Source: Candidatus Bathyarchaeota archaeon (GTDB taxonomy: Archaea; Thermoproteota; Bathyarchaeia; Bathyarchaeales; Bathycorpusculaceae). From it: 51,794 nucleotides of DNA. This document shows, piece by piece, positions 28,132 to 38,332 of this stretch. Within the stretch, counting starts at the first letter, position 1; each line of letters starts with the position of its first letter. Location: assembly GCA_018396615.1 (NCBI GenBank), contig JAGTQT010000006.1:1-51794 (forward strand), read 5' to 3'. The translations under genes were made by a program, and so were the position numbers. The notes beneath the pieces are model-generated. The model was not told where the DNA came from and searched no databases. It saw only the letters and a program-made list of their open reading frames with translations.

Positions 28132-29385
28132 GTGAGCGGAAATGATGTACTTGATGAGGTATTTGACCATTTTACGGGGCAGGCTATAGTCTTTAGAGAT
28201 AGAGAAGTTTTGAGGCATGACTATGTGCCGGGACGGCTGCCTCACCGCGAGGAGCAGATACAACGACTTGGAGAAACGGTAGCGCCTATATTGCGAGGTG
28301 AGCGGTGTTCGAATATATTTATTTATGGGAAGACTGGTACCGGTAAGACTGCGGTTACGAGGCATGTGCTTTCTCGGCTTGAAGTGAAGGCTAAGGAGCT
28401 TAACGCGCCGATTAGGCTTTGTTATGTGAACTGCCGTATGGTGGTTTCTGAGTATCGGGTGCTGGCAACGATGTGCCAAAGTGTAGGGTTGTCTGTTCCT
28501 TTTACTGGCTTGTCAGCCGGAGAGGTTTTTGACCGCTTTCGCGCGGAACTTGATACATCAAAAGTAGTTTTTGTTGTTGTTTTAGATGAAACGGATGCAT
28601 TAATCAAAGCTCGCGGGGATAATTTGCTTTATGAGTTAACGCGAGTAAATGAGACAATGAACAGAAGTAAAGTGACTGTGATTGGAATCTCTAATGATCT
28701 GAGGTTGAAAGAGTTTCTTGATCCCCGCGTTCTTAGCTCACTTAGTGAGGAGGAGATGGTTTTTAGACCTTACAACGCAGATGAGCTGAAGAATATTTTA
28801 CTTGAGCGGGCGCGTCTTTCTTTTAATGAGAACGTGCTATCTGATGCGGCTCTTAGCTTATGTGCTGCTTTGGCTGCTGCGGAGCATGGTGATGCCAGAC
28901 GTGCTTTGGATTTGCTGCGTGTTGCTGGCGAGGTTGCTGAGCGAAGAGGCGCCTGTACAGTAACCGAAGAACATGTGCGGGAAGCGGAAAAGCATATTGA
29001 GCATAATCGTGTTGTTGAGGCTTTGCGTAATCTTACGCTTCATTCAAAGCTTGTAACTCTTAGTGTTTATCACTTAAACGGGAAGGCTCCACAGGGAGCT
29101 ATAACAGGGGAAATATACGAGGTCTACAACGAGCTGAGCGGGGAACTAGGCGTTACTCCTTTGACACAGAGGCGCTTGGGTATGCTTGTTAATGAACTTG
29201 ACGCTATGGGTATTTTGAACGCCAAGGTTGTAAGCATGGGACGTTATGGACGAACAAAGAAGATTCGCTTAGAAGTTGCCCGTACCCAAATACGCGACGT
29301 TTTCTCAGATGATAGCCGCCTAGGGCTCCTTGTTGATTACGCGCCTAAATGCTTGTCCAAGCAAACACGAGAAACCAATGCATAA
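28132..29385 (+). CDS. cdc6: Orc1/Cdc6 replication initiator
   Basis: FIYGKTGTGKTAVTRHVL (Walker A), VVFVVVLDETDAL (Walker B), VIGISNDLRLKEFLDPRVLSSL (sensor 1), GDARRALDLLRVAGE (sensor 2), C-terminal winged helix. GTG start. Confidence 0.96.
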   Translation: MSGNDVLDEVFDHFTGQAIVFRDREVLRHDYVPGRLPHREEQIQRLGETVAPILRGERCSNIFIYGKTGTGKTAVTRHVLSRLEVKAKELNAPIRLCYVNCRMVVSEYRVLATMCQSVGLSVPFTGLSAGEVFDRFRAELDTSKVVFVVVLDETDALIKARGDNLLYELTRVNETMNRSKVTVIGISNDLRLKEFLDPRVLSSLSEEEMVFRPYNADELKNILLERARLSFNENVLSDAALSLCAALAAAEHGDARRALDLLRVAGEVAERRGACTVTEEHVREAEKHIEHNRVVEALRNLTLHSKLVTLSVYHLNGKAPQGAITGEIYEVYNELSGELGVTPLTQRRLGMLVNELDAMGILNAKVVSMGRYGRTKKIRLEVARTQIRDVFSDDSRLGLLVDYAPKCLSKQTRETNA

Positions 29386-29399
29386 ACACTTGCGCACTT

Positions 29400-30977
29400 T
29401 TAGCTGAATGCTAGATGCATGGGTTCCAGCGTTTGCAAATTGACAATAGGAACCTTGTTAGGGGTTGGCATAAACCCATTGCGCTTCATGTAACTAGTTT
29501 GCTCCTGCCAGCAGCCGGAATTTACAATCAAGACTCCGCGGTACATTCCATGCTCGAGTGAATGTATATGCCCGCCATGAAAGATGTCGGGCACGCGCTC
29601 TATAACTAGAAAGTCACTTGTCTCAGGGGACAGTGGCGTTTTTCCTCCGTATATTGGCGCAAGATGGCGGCTTTGGAGCAGTAAGCGCATCGCTTTTTCT
29701 GGATTGTTGTGAGACATGCCGGGAACGGCGGAAATAACGTCGTCCAAGCTTCTTCCGTGGAACATAAGCACCTCTACACCATGGATGCTAAGGTAGCATG
29801 GGCTTCCAAGCGAGCGCACGTTTCGGGTTTCTTGTAAGGTTTCCAGAAACTCGTTTGCTATAGCTGGCTGTGGCAGTGCTCTTCTCGGAGAATCATGATT
29901 GCCTGGGATAATAATCACTTCTATGTAGTCTGGGATCTGTTCTATGTATTTTGCTGCTAGCCGGTATTGTTTGTAGAGGTCTCTGACCACGAGTTCTTTT
30001 ACTTGGTTCGGGTAGACTCCCACGCCATCAACGATGTCGCCTGCGATTAGAACGTATTTTACGTGGCTGGCGATTTCACGCCAGTTTTCATTGCCGTATT
30101 TGCCGTTAAGCCAGAGGAGAAATCTGCTAAGTGCTTCTTTCTGGAATTTTGTGCTGCCAACATGTAAGTCTGACGTTAGTACGGCGTATACCGGCTCGTC
30201 TGCCTTGTGTGGCTGCTTTTGTGCGATGTCTGGAAGGATGATGTCCTCTGCGATTAAGAGAGAGCCTCTTGTTTTTGTGACGCTTACGCAGATAACTTGA
30301 TCAAGAAGTAAGGCGCGGGCTTTCTTTTTGACTTCTTCTGATGTGCTTTGGGGGATTAAAACGGTGACACTCGCACTTTGGTCTTCGAGAGTTATTATTG
30401 TACGTTGCTGTGACTCGCGTTTTTCCGTGATCATTCCAATTATTTTTGACCTTGTGCCAGAAGACGCTTTAATTGCGTCTATTATTGACGCTGCACCTTT
30501 TACGTCTATCCTTTGTCTAAGAAGTTTTTCGAGACGCCTGAATCTGTCCCTAAAATATTCTACATAATCTTCAACGGCGCCATCTGAGCCAAGCTTGCTA
30601 CACGGGTCATCTATGATCTTTGTCTCCGCAGCCACTTCCTTTGCGTAGGGGCGATAAGTGCTTTTGCTTTCTGTTAATTGAGACTCTGCAAATACAGTGG
30701 TCTCTTGCAAGGGAGGTGGACTTATTTCTTTGGATAACGCGGGTTCTTTTAGTAAGTCTACCAGTAGCTCTTTACAGATGAAGAATGGTTTTTTTTCAAG
30801 ACTGTTGAGGGCTGCTAGTGCCTTGTTTATCGTTTCTGTTGGGTCTTCTGTGGAGGCTAGCTCGCTTAGAAACTCGAATGCTTCTCGATCAAGTTGATAG
30901 CCTGCCGCAATAGCTTGCGCCACGGCATGTTGAAGCTTTTCCGCCTTGTTTACAGTTGAAGTTTTCTCCAGTTGCAT
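29400..30977 (-). CDS. polB: DNA polymerase D small subunit (DP1)
   Basis: OB-fold region then LTSDLHVGSTKFQ, VLIAGDIVDGVGVYPNQ, VIIIPGNHDSPRRALPQPAI, VLMFHGRSLDDVISAVPGMSHNNP, FHGGHIHSLEHGMYRGVLIVNSGCWQEQT. Confidence 0.96.
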   Translation of the reverse strand: MQLEKTSTVNKAEKLQHAVAQAIAAGYQLDREAFEFLSELASTEDPTETINKALAALNSLEKKPFFICKELLVDLLKEPALSKEISPPPLQETTVFAESQLTESKSTYRPYAKEVAAETKIIDDPCSKLGSDGAVEDYVEYFRDRFRRLEKLLRQRIDVKGAASIIDAIKASSGTRSKIIGMITEKRESQQRTIITLEDQSASVTVLIPQSTSEEVKKKARALLLDQVICVSVTKTRGSLLIAEDIILPDIAQKQPHKADEPVYAVLTSDLHVGSTKFQKEALSRFLLWLNGKYGNENWREIASHVKYVLIAGDIVDGVGVYPNQVKELVVRDLYKQYRLAAKYIEQIPDYIEVIIIPGNHDSPRRALPQPAIANEFLETLQETRNVRSLGSPCYLSIHGVEVLMFHGRSLDDVISAVPGMSHNNPEKAMRLLLQSRHLAPIYGGKTPLSPETSDFLVIERVPDIFHGGHIHSLEHGMYRGVLIVNSGCWQEQTSYMKRNGFMPTPNKVPIVNLQTLEPMHLAFS

Positions 30978-31519
30978 CTTTTTGGAATCACCACGTAGCC
31001 TTCTTGCTCATTCCCTATTGATTCTGTTTTGTTTTTTGTATGCAGGTGTGCTGTTAGAGCCGCAGTGACTGCGTCAATTTCGTGGTAACTCAAAGGGCGC
31101 TTGGAAAGGGTACCTTGTAGTTCAAGATTTTTGAAGGTTTTTTGGATTTCAGGCCAGTCTTTCAAGGGCATGTCTAGCGCTTTGCGTGTTGAGGTTGGGT
31201 GTACTTCTATTGTCTTATAGCCTTCCTCAGCTATTAACTTGTTGAGTTTTGAGGCACGGCTAGTAAGCATTTTCATCATGGGCAGAACAGGTGGAAAGAT
31301 TCTGTAGCCTCGTCTCAGCATCTCCTTTTCTGCTGTGCGTAGCATGCCTTCTTTTGGAAAGCTTAGAGGGGCGTCAATTGCTATGAGCGCTGGCTTGTTT
31401 TGAAGAACGTAGTCAAGTATCTCTTCATCTGAGTACAGCAAAAGAGACTTTACCTGCTTGGCTTTCCATAGTGCAATTCCCGTGGGGTTTTTTGCTTTGC
31501 CAGCCAAGTCTATACCCAT
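30950..31519 (-). CDS. DUF429 family protein (RNase H-like fold, predicted nuclease)
   Basis: MGIDLAGKAKNPTGIALWKAKQVKSLLLYSDEEILDYV...IAIDAPLSFP...HEIDAVTAALTAHL. Start at 31519; ORF extension to 31876 overlaps the divergent gene. Confidence 0.8.
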   Translation of the reverse strand: MGIDLAGKAKNPTGIALWKAKQVKSLLLYSDEEILDYVLQNKPALIAIDAPLSFPKEGMLRTAEKEMLRRGYRIFPPVLPMMKMLTSRASKLNKLIAEEGYKTIEVHPTSTRKALDMPLKDWPEIQKTFKNLELQGTLSKRPLSYHEIDAVTAALTAHLHTKNKTESIGNEQEGYVVIPKRCNWRKLQL

Positions 31520-31625
31520 TATAACTTTTCCAGTGTGTTTCAGACATGACTGCTTAGATTTATATATCTGGCGCATGTTTGAATTTATTGTATTCCAATT
31601 TCGAACCTCAAAGACTTGTGTGGTG

Positions 31626-32615
31626 ATGGCCATGAGTGCGCTTCGCAAGGTGCAACGTACCCCAAGCGGTACCTTCTTTGTTTGTCTTCCTAAAGCATGG
31701 GCTGAAAAATATAACCTAGAACGTGGTGCAGTGCTGGCTTTAAATGAAACAAGTGATGGAAAACTTCTTTTGGATGCTAGGCATGAGGCTGAGCCTTCTC
31801 CCAAAGTGGCTGTTCTGAAGCCAGGAGTGCATCTTAGCCGTGAAATCATCGGCAAATACCTGCTTGGTTTTGACATTATTCAGGTGGAAGCTAAAGACCG
31901 TATTAGCTTTGAGGTACGTGATATCGTTAAGAAAACAGTCAGTCGGTTAATAGGCTTGGAGATTGTTGAGGAAAACTATTCGCGAATAGTTATTCAATGT
32001 TTGCTTGAGGTGTCGGGTTTTCCTCCGGAGAAGAATCTTCGCAGAGGCTATGCCATTGTAACAGGCATGCATAGAGATGGAATCGACGCGGTAATAGATA
32101 ATGATGTGCACTTGGCGAAGAGCGTGGTTGCCCGCGACGACGAGGTTAATAGACTATATTTCCTGCTGGTTCGAATTTTGCGCACGATAATTCAGAATCC
32201 CAGCTTAAGCGAGAAACTGAACGTTAGACCCATTGATTGCCTAGACTATCGCTTGGCCGCAAGCTTAGTTGAGGCAATAGGTGATGAGTGCGTGAACATT
32301 GCTAACACGGTTATCGAGGTAGGTAACTTGAAGCTAACGAAGGATCTAAAGAAACTGCTTATGGGGCTCCACGCAGTTTGTTTTGAGGCACATGAAAACG
32401 CCTTGAAAGCTTTTCTTTCTAATGATATTGAGCTAGCTGAAAAAGTCAGGGATATCCGAGGAAAAATTGATGCGGAGTTTGCAGAAATAGGCAAAGTAGC
32501 TAAGGAGCAGTCTTTTGATTTTGTTCCACAAATATTGGCGCTTGCTTCTTCGTTGAAACAAATTTACGAGCATAGTGTGGATGTTGCGGATCTTGTGATG
32601 CCTAGGGAAGCTTAG
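31626..32615 (+). CDS. PhoU-domain protein with N-terminal AbrB/SpoVT-like domain
   Basis: LRKVQRTPSGTFFVCLPKAWAEKYNLERGAVLALNETSDGKLLLD (AbrB-like) followed by PhoU-like helical repeats. ATG at 31626 preferred over 31458. Confidence 0.85.
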   Translation: MAMSALRKVQRTPSGTFFVCLPKAWAEKYNLERGAVLALNETSDGKLLLDARHEAEPSPKVAVLKPGVHLSREIIGKYLLGFDIIQVEAKDRISFEVRDIVKKTVSRLIGLEIVEENYSRIVIQCLLEVSGFPPEKNLRRGYAIVTGMHRDGIDAVIDNDVHLAKSVVARDDEVNRLYFLLVRILRTIIQNPSLSEKLNVRPIDCLDYRLAASLVEAIGDECVNIANTVIEVGNLKLTKDLKKLLMGLHAVCFEAHENALKAFLSNDIELAEKVRDIRGKIDAEFAEIGKVAKEQSFDFVPQILALASSLKQIYEHSVDVADLVMPREA

Positions 32616-32625
32616 GGCGCGTTGA

Positions 32626-33867
32626 TTAGAGAGGAAGGGTGTTTACTTTTTGCGGCTGTTTTGCGAAGGTTACTTGGCTGCTTGCTCGTAGCTCATTAAC
32701 GTACAGTGTTTCGCCTTCTACTCTACAGTCGGCTTCCACAGTTATCTCTTCGCCATAAACGTTTCTTGCATGAACACCGTTTCGCAGTAGAATTCTTTTA
32801 CCATATACGTCCTCTACATGTGCATCTTTACCGATGATGATTTCGTCTGCCCGTAGTGTTCCTTTTGCTTCGCCTCTTTTGCCTATTTCAATGAACCGTG
32901 CCGTGGCACCCTCGTCAGTAGCAATAAGTCCGCCTACTTCTATGTGGTTTTGCGTTTGCACTTTCTTTGAGTGGAGTGTTCCTCCGACTTCGATGTTTTC
33001 AGCTTCTATTTCACCTGAAACTTCTATTTTTCCTCCGACTTCTAGATCTCCAGAAAGCTTTAAGGCGCCATACACACTGACTTTTCCTCCGACCTCAAGT
33101 TCTTCGCCGGCTGCTGATCCCGAAATGTCTATTTTTCCTCCTACGTCGATTTCTCTGAATTCAAGGTCTCCTTGAACTTTCAGTATGCCTCCTACCTCTA
33201 TTCTTTCTCCTTTGCTTTTGCCGGCTAGGCTAACTGTGCCTCCCACCTCTATATCCTCAAATTCCAGAGGCGCGTTTGACTCAAAACATCCTCCAACGTC
33301 GATCTCGCGGATTTTGCCTCCTCCTACGCGGGCTGTTCCTCCCACTGATAGCGAGTCAAGCTGGACAAGTGCTTCTGCTTCGAGGCTTCCGCCGACGTCT
33401 ACATCTTCCGCATTTATTTCACCTTTAGCTCTGAAACTTCCGCCGACGTCTATGGCTTCAGCTTTTATGTTACCGTCAACTCTGAGGCTTCCGCCTACAT
33501 CTATGTTCGCTGCTTCCAGTTTTCCATGGACAACTAGTGCTTCATCGACTTCCGCGCTTGCCGCAGAAACATTTCCGTCGACTTCTAGATAGCCATCGCT
33601 GATTTCGATATTGTTTTTAACCTCCAATTTACCGTGGATTTTTATGTTGCCTTCTGCCTCAAAACCTGTTGCGGAAAGGTTGCACTCAAAGGTATTGTTG
33701 CCTTCGCAGTAAACAGTTCCAGAAACCCTAACAGATGGGGGGGAGCCCTCGCCTTTTAGGGTCGCGTGTCTGCTTACTACAAGGTCTCCTTCAACGGAAT
33801 TTAAGGTTACGGTTGCTCCTTTTGGGATAGCTGTTTCATTGACCATTTTCAAACCTCCATTTAACAT
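32626..33867 (-). CDS. Bactofilin/polymer-forming-like repetitive beta-helix protein
   Basis: About a dozen tandem ~17-aa repeats ending [DE]VGG (e.g. SFRAKGEINAEDVDVGG, CFESNAPLEFEDIEVGG, KIEVSGEIEAENIEVGG). Confidence 0.8.
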   Translation of the reverse strand: MLNGGLKMVNETAIPKGATVTLNSVEGDLVVSRHATLKGEGSPPSVRVSGTVYCEGNNTFECNLSATGFEAEGNIKIHGKLEVKNNIEISDGYLEVDGNVSAASAEVDEALVVHGKLEAANIDVGGSLRVDGNIKAEAIDVGGSFRAKGEINAEDVDVGGSLEAEALVQLDSLSVGGTARVGGGKIREIDVGGCFESNAPLEFEDIEVGGTVSLAGKSKGERIEVGGILKVQGDLEFREIDVGGKIDISGSAAGEELEVGGKVSVYGALKLSGDLEVGGKIEVSGEIEAENIEVGGTLHSKKVQTQNHIEVGGLIATDEGATARFIEIGKRGEAKGTLRADEIIIGKDAHVEDVYGKRILLRNGVHARNVYGEEITVEADCRVEGETLYVNELRASSQVTFAKQPQKVNTLPL

Positions 33868-33905
33868 TTTTTTAGGTCTTTAAAAGAGGGACTCACTAAT
33901 TGTGA

Positions 33906-34142
33906 CTATACCGTTAGCAGATTGACTGCGCCTTCCTGGCAGCAAAACATTATTGCATTTGCCCTTTTCTGCTCAGTTCTTGCTACGTGATCTCTGATGG
34001 GGTTCACGCTCTCTGCACGTGTAGTAGGTAGCTCTATTGCTCTTTGTTCTATCCAGCGAACCAGAGTCTCCGCTAAATTGTGCTTCTGAAGCCTAGACTT
34101 ATCTATTCGCTGCTCCAGCTCAATCCGCGCTTTTCTTGCCAT
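33906..34142 (-). CDS. Small hypothetical protein
   Basis: 78 aa, MARKARIELEQRIDKSRLQKHNLAETLVRWIEQRAIELPT...; in the gap between neighbouring genes. Confidence 0.4.
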   Translation of the reverse strand: MARKARIELEQRIDKSRLQKHNLAETLVRWIEQRAIELPTTRAESVNPIRDHVARTEQKRANAIMFCCQEGAVNLLTV

Positions 34143-34327
34143 TCAAGTCACCTCTTCACGTAACCATATGTCAATAAGCTTACCTTAAAAGCCGACGCAC
34201 AATCAGAAAACACATAACGTAGTTACAAATTGTAACTTAACGCTTCTTAAAGAAGAGAAAAAACTTGCCCGTTGCTGCAAACAACCTGTGCAAAAAGGAA
34301 AGATAAGTCGAGAGACAGAGCGCACGA

Positions 34328-34771
34328 TTAGATTAGGCGAAAATCTTCCTTAATAGTCGTCAAAACTACATGTGTATTTGTTCGCTCCACATAGGGCAAC
34401 GCAAGCAACTTTTTTGTGAATCTGCCTAGTTCCTCTCGGCTCTTAAACTTCGCAATAATAACTGCGTCGATAAGTCCTGTTAGGTCGTAAACACAACAAA
34501 CATTCGGCAACCGCGCAATTTCGTTTTCCATTTCTAGCAGGCGACCTTTGGAAACCGTTATCTCGCTTACAATAGTTAACTCGTAACCAAGCTTCTCATG
34601 GTCCAGCAAAGCCGAATACGCTTTTATCACACCATCGTCCTCCAACCGTCTAATCCGAGATAAAACGGTGCCTATTGAGATTCCACATTTTTTTGCAATC
34701 TGCCTAGAAGACAGTCGAGAATCCTGAATTAACGCGTCAAGTATCTTCAAATCTGTTTCGTCCAACTGCAA
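34328..34771 (-). CDS. Lrp/AsnC family transcriptional regulator
   Basis: LDETDLKILDALIQDSRLSSRQIAKKCGISIGTVLSRIRRLEDDGVIKAYSALLDHEKLGYELTIVSEI; divergent from glnA. Confidence 0.95.
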   Translation of the reverse strand: MQLDETDLKILDALIQDSRLSSRQIAKKCGISIGTVLSRIRRLEDDGVIKAYSALLDHEKLGYELTIVSEITVSKGRLLEMENEIARLPNVCCVYDLTGLIDAVIIAKFKSREELGRFTKKLLALPYVERTNTHVVLTTIKEDFRLI

Positions 34772-34850
34772 CGTGCCTCGCCTTCACTAAACATCTATTC
34801 AAGCAACACACCTTATATTTAACATTTGTCCATTAAAAAGGGAATAAAGC

Positions 34851-34859
34851 TTTTATATG
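34851..34859 (+). promoter_or_regulatory. Candidate TATA box (TTTTATATG) for glnA
   Basis: 47 nt upstream of the glnA ATG in AT-rich divergent region. Confidence 0.5.
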
Positions 34860-34905
34860 CACGGAACAATCTCAAAACACTGTAAACACGTTCGAAGGAG
34901 TCACT

Positions 34906-36291
34906 ATGGTAGAAACTAGGCTACAAGCAATCCAAACACTCGAAACCACACTGAAACTGACAAAAAACGCCGACCACCTACTCTTGCATTTTACAGATAT
35001 TCTAGGGCTTCTCAAAGGAAGAACCATACCTGCTGATCAAGCGAAAACCGCCCTAACCCAAGGAATACCCTTTGACGGCTCGTCAATAAACGGCGGCGTA
35101 AACATAGAAGAAAGCGATATGACTATGAAGCCTGACCCCACAACATTCACTGTCTGCCCATACTACTTCTACGACAAAAGCGTTGCCACCTTTATCTGCG
35201 ACATCACAACCCCAGACGGTGAGCCGTTTGCAAATGACCCAAGATACATCCTAAAAAAAGTCACTCAAAAAATCAGGCAAGAAGGCTATGAACCGACCGC
35301 CGCAGCTGAACTCGAATTTTACCTCGTAAAGAGAACAAGGCAAAGCACAATTGAGCCGGTCGAAAACCATATCGCAGATAAGCAAAGATACTTTGACAAC
35401 GCTCCAGGTAGAGACCTAACAGAACCCTACAGAATGGACCTATCACAAACACTATCTGCCATGGGAATAACCGTGGAGCGCCAGCACCACGAGGTTGGTT
35501 CAGCACAAAACGAAGTTACAATAAAATACTCCGATCCTCAAACAACCTCCGACAACATAACTAAACACAAGTTCGCAGCCAAGGCAATAGCAGACAAAAA
35601 GTACGGCTGGACAGCTACATTCATGCCTAAACCATGGATGGGAAGAGCAGGAAGTGGAATGCATATTCATATAGGACTCGTAGACCTCAAAACAGGCAGA
35701 AATCCACTCTACGATCCCGACAGTTATGCAAACATCTCCCAAAAAGGCAGATACTTCATCGGAGGAATCCTGGATCACGCAAGAGCACTCAGCGCCCTAG
35801 CAGCTTCAACAGTAAACAGCTACAAAAGGCTCGTCCCAGGCTATGAAGCCCCAGTATATGTGGCGTGGAGCAGAAGAAACCGTTCAGCCCTCGTCAGAAT
35901 ACCGGCATTCACCAGCGAAAAAGAGGCGAGAGTTGAATTCAGATGCCCAGATCCGCTTTGTAACTCTTACCTCGTTTACGCGGCAGTATTCGAGGCTGGA
36001 GTAGAGGGCATAAAAAAGAAAATAGACCCAGGAGACGCCGTTGACATAAACCTTTACCATCTAAGTGAGATTGAACGAAAAAAACTCAGGATTAAAATGT
36101 TGCCAACATCACTAAAAGAAGCCTTAGAAGAATGGAAAAGCGATGGTATCTGCGTAACGGCATTGGGCAAGGAGACAGCTGAAGCATACGTGGCGCTTAA
36201 GACTCGGGAATGGGCTGAATACGCGCAGCATGCGCCGAAGAGCGGTAACGAAGTGACGGAATGGGAAATCGAGAAATATCTTTATGCTTGA
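34906..36291 (+). CDS. glnA: Glutamine synthetase, type I
   Basis: PFDGSSINGGVNIEESDMTMKPDP, AAELEFYLVK, QHHEVGSAQNEVTI, FMPKPWMGRAGSGMHIHI, VPGYEAPVYVAWSRRNRSALVRIP, ARVEFRCPDPLCNSYLVYA. Confidence 0.97.
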   Translation: MVETRLQAIQTLETTLKLTKNADHLLLHFTDILGLLKGRTIPADQAKTALTQGIPFDGSSINGGVNIEESDMTMKPDPTTFTVCPYYFYDKSVATFICDITTPDGEPFANDPRYILKKVTQKIRQEGYEPTAAAELEFYLVKRTRQSTIEPVENHIADKQRYFDNAPGRDLTEPYRMDLSQTLSAMGITVERQHHEVGSAQNEVTIKYSDPQTTSDNITKHKFAAKAIADKKYGWTATFMPKPWMGRAGSGMHIHIGLVDLKTGRNPLYDPDSYANISQKGRYFIGGILDHARALSALAASTVNSYKRLVPGYEAPVYVAWSRRNRSALVRIPAFTSEKEARVEFRCPDPLCNSYLVYAAVFEAGVEGIKKKIDPGDAVDINLYHLSEIERKKLRIKMLPTSLKEALEEWKSDGICVTALGKETAEAYVALKTREWAEYAQHAPKSGNEVTEWEIEKYLYA

Positions 36292-36389
36292 AAAACGAAA
36301 AGCGTAGCAATAACAGCGCATAACGTTTTGCCAGATCCATAAAGACATGGGCATGCTGGTTTCTCATTTTTGCAAACATGTGCTTTTGC

Positions 36390-37157
36390 TTAGACAAGTG
36401 ATTTCGATTTCAAATCAGTGGCTCTCGCTTTTTTCAGCGCCTCAACATGCCTTACCAGTTCTTCGATAACCGTTTTCAAAACCTTTTTCCCCTTATTAGT
36501 AGACGCGGTGGTAGACTTTCCCCAAACTCCGTAACTTGTAAAGTCAGCGGTGTCTAAGGGAAGCGTCACGCCTTCTGCCCGCGTGGGATGTTTACGTGAT
36601 TCTTCATTCACTGTTTTGCTTGTGGCGACAAGCTGGGGAAAGAGGGCAAGATTTACTGATGTTTCCTCAGCAGAGGCATGAAGTCTTTCCTCGGAAGTGA
36701 AGATGTTGGGAAGCAGTTTTGCAGATGCCGTCCACCACTGAAAAATTGAGAGAAACAGCCCTCTTTCTCGAAGTTCTCGTGCAACCTCTGAAAGCGCAGC
36801 AAGGTTGCCACCGTGCCCGTTGACAACTACGACTTTTCTTACACCGTAATAATAAAGCGCTAAGCATACATCTTTGATATAGGCTTTGAAAACTCGAGGC
36901 GACACGAAAATTGTGCCCCAATACTGTCTGTGGTGAGAGCTTACACCAAACGGAACGGTCGGCAAACACAAGACTTTGGTACGTTTTGCTGCCTCTTCTG
37001 CGATGACTTTGGCAACAAGATGGTCTGTTCCTAAGGGGTTAGCAGGTCCATGTTGCTCTGTAGAGCCTACGGGCAGAATGGCAATATCGTTTCTGGCAAA
37101 ATACTTCTTGGCTTCAACCCAACTCATTTCATAAAGCAGAAACTTGCCAAACATCAA
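36390..37157 (-). CDS. Creatininase family protein
   Basis: AILPVGSTEQHGPANPLGTDHLVA, PFGVSSHHRQYWGTIFVSP, VVVNGHGGNLAALSEVARE, HASAEETSVNLALFP. Confidence 0.9.
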   Translation of the reverse strand: MMFGKFLLYEMSWVEAKKYFARNDIAILPVGSTEQHGPANPLGTDHLVAKVIAEEAAKRTKVLCLPTVPFGVSSHHRQYWGTIFVSPRVFKAYIKDVCLALYYYGVRKVVVVNGHGGNLAALSEVARELRERGLFLSIFQWWTASAKLLPNIFTSEERLHASAEETSVNLALFPQLVATSKTVNEESRKHPTRAEGVTLPLDTADFTSYGVWGKSTTASTNKGKKVLKTVIEELVRHVEALKKARATDLKSKSLV

Positions 37158-37226
37158 TAATCATCCACGAAACCATTTTATTATTAACAACCGAATATAA
37201 GCCTACAAGAATCGCAGTGAAAAACA

Positions 37227-38318
37227 TTGAAAGCGTTAGTCTTAGCAGGAGGCTTCGCAACAAGACTGCGCCCACTTAGTTGCACGAGACCTAAGGCGCT
37301 TTTTCCAGTGGTCAACAAACCTCTTTTAGAGTGGACTTTCGAAAGACTTGGAAAACATAACATAAAAGAGGTTATAATGGCAGTTAATCATCAAACCGAA
37401 ATTGCGGTAAGGGCGCAAAGAATTCCAAAGCACGCATTGCGAATAATGTATTCGCGAGACCCGCCGAAAAAACCCTTGGGAACAGGTGGACCTATAAAAA
37501 AGGCGGAAAAACTGATAGGTCACGGCTCTTCTTTCTTGGTCTTAAACGGAGATATCTTTGCTGACGTTGATTATACGCGGCTTCTTGAAATCCACAGAAA
37601 AACAAAGGCAACCGCTACGATTGCTCTTTGCAAGGTTGATGACCCCAGCAGATTCGGCGTCGCCAAACTAGCCAAAGATAACCGCATACTTAGATTTGTG
37701 GAGAAACCTCCTCCAGAGAAAGAGCCTTCCAAACTCATCAACGCAGGAGTCTATGCATTCAGTCCAGAAATTTTCGAATACATCCCAGAAAACCAAACAG
37801 TCTCTACCGAGCGGGAAATCTTTCCAGAACTGGTAAAAGAGAAAAAACTCTATGGATATGTTCACCGTGATTTATGGATGGACATAGGAAAACCAGAGGA
37901 ATATCTGGAAATAAATCGAATATTACTTAGCAGAACTAAAGAACCCCAACGCCATCGGACAAGCCTAGGTAGCCAAATCAGAGAACCCGCGGCAATAGGC
38001 AAAGCTACTGTTATCGGGAAACGTTCAATAATTGGACCAAACACCGTTCTAGGACACAATATTACAGTGGGAGACAACGTGAGAATCCAAGACTCCGTGA
38101 TTTTTGATGGAACAGAAATAGATGACTCCGCACAAATACAAAACGCAATAATCGGTGGACATGTTAAGGTTGGAAAAAGAGCAAACATCCCAAAAGGCTG
38201 CATCCTCGGAGACTATGTAAAAATAAGAGATGATGTATCGCTGGCAGAAGGCGTGACTATTTGCCCAGCAAAAGAGATTTCTGAAAGTGTGGCAACAGCT
38301 AGAAACATCTGTTGCTAA
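37227..38318 (+). CDS. NDP-sugar pyrophosphorylase with left-handed beta-helix domain
   Basis: MKALVLAGGFATRLRPLSCTRPKALFPVVNKPLLEW, FLVLNGDIFADVDY, LINAGVYAFSPEIFEYIP, C-terminal hexapeptide-like repeats. Confidence 0.93.
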   Translation: MKALVLAGGFATRLRPLSCTRPKALFPVVNKPLLEWTFERLGKHNIKEVIMAVNHQTEIAVRAQRIPKHALRIMYSRDPPKKPLGTGGPIKKAEKLIGHGSSFLVLNGDIFADVDYTRLLEIHRKTKATATIALCKVDDPSRFGVAKLAKDNRILRFVEKPPPEKEPSKLINAGVYAFSPEIFEYIPENQTVSTEREIFPELVKEKKLYGYVHRDLWMDIGKPEEYLEINRILLSRTKEPQRHRTSLGSQIREPAAIGKATVIGKRSIIGPNTVLGHNITVGDNVRIQDSVIFDGTEIDDSAQIQNAIIGGHVKVGKRANIPKGCILGDYVKIRDDVSLAEGVTICPAKEISESVATARNICC

Positions 38319-38332
38319 ATGGAGAAGCTTTT

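Noticed and set aside
28102-28479. 125-aa minus ORF overlapping origin and orc1 5' end
   Set aside because: Antisense to the well-supported Orc1/Cdc6 N-terminus.
32834-33592. Two + strand ORFs with PPTS repeats antisense to the bactofilin-like gene
   Set aside because: Antisense reading of the tandem-repeat gene; repeats mirror [DE]VGG codons.
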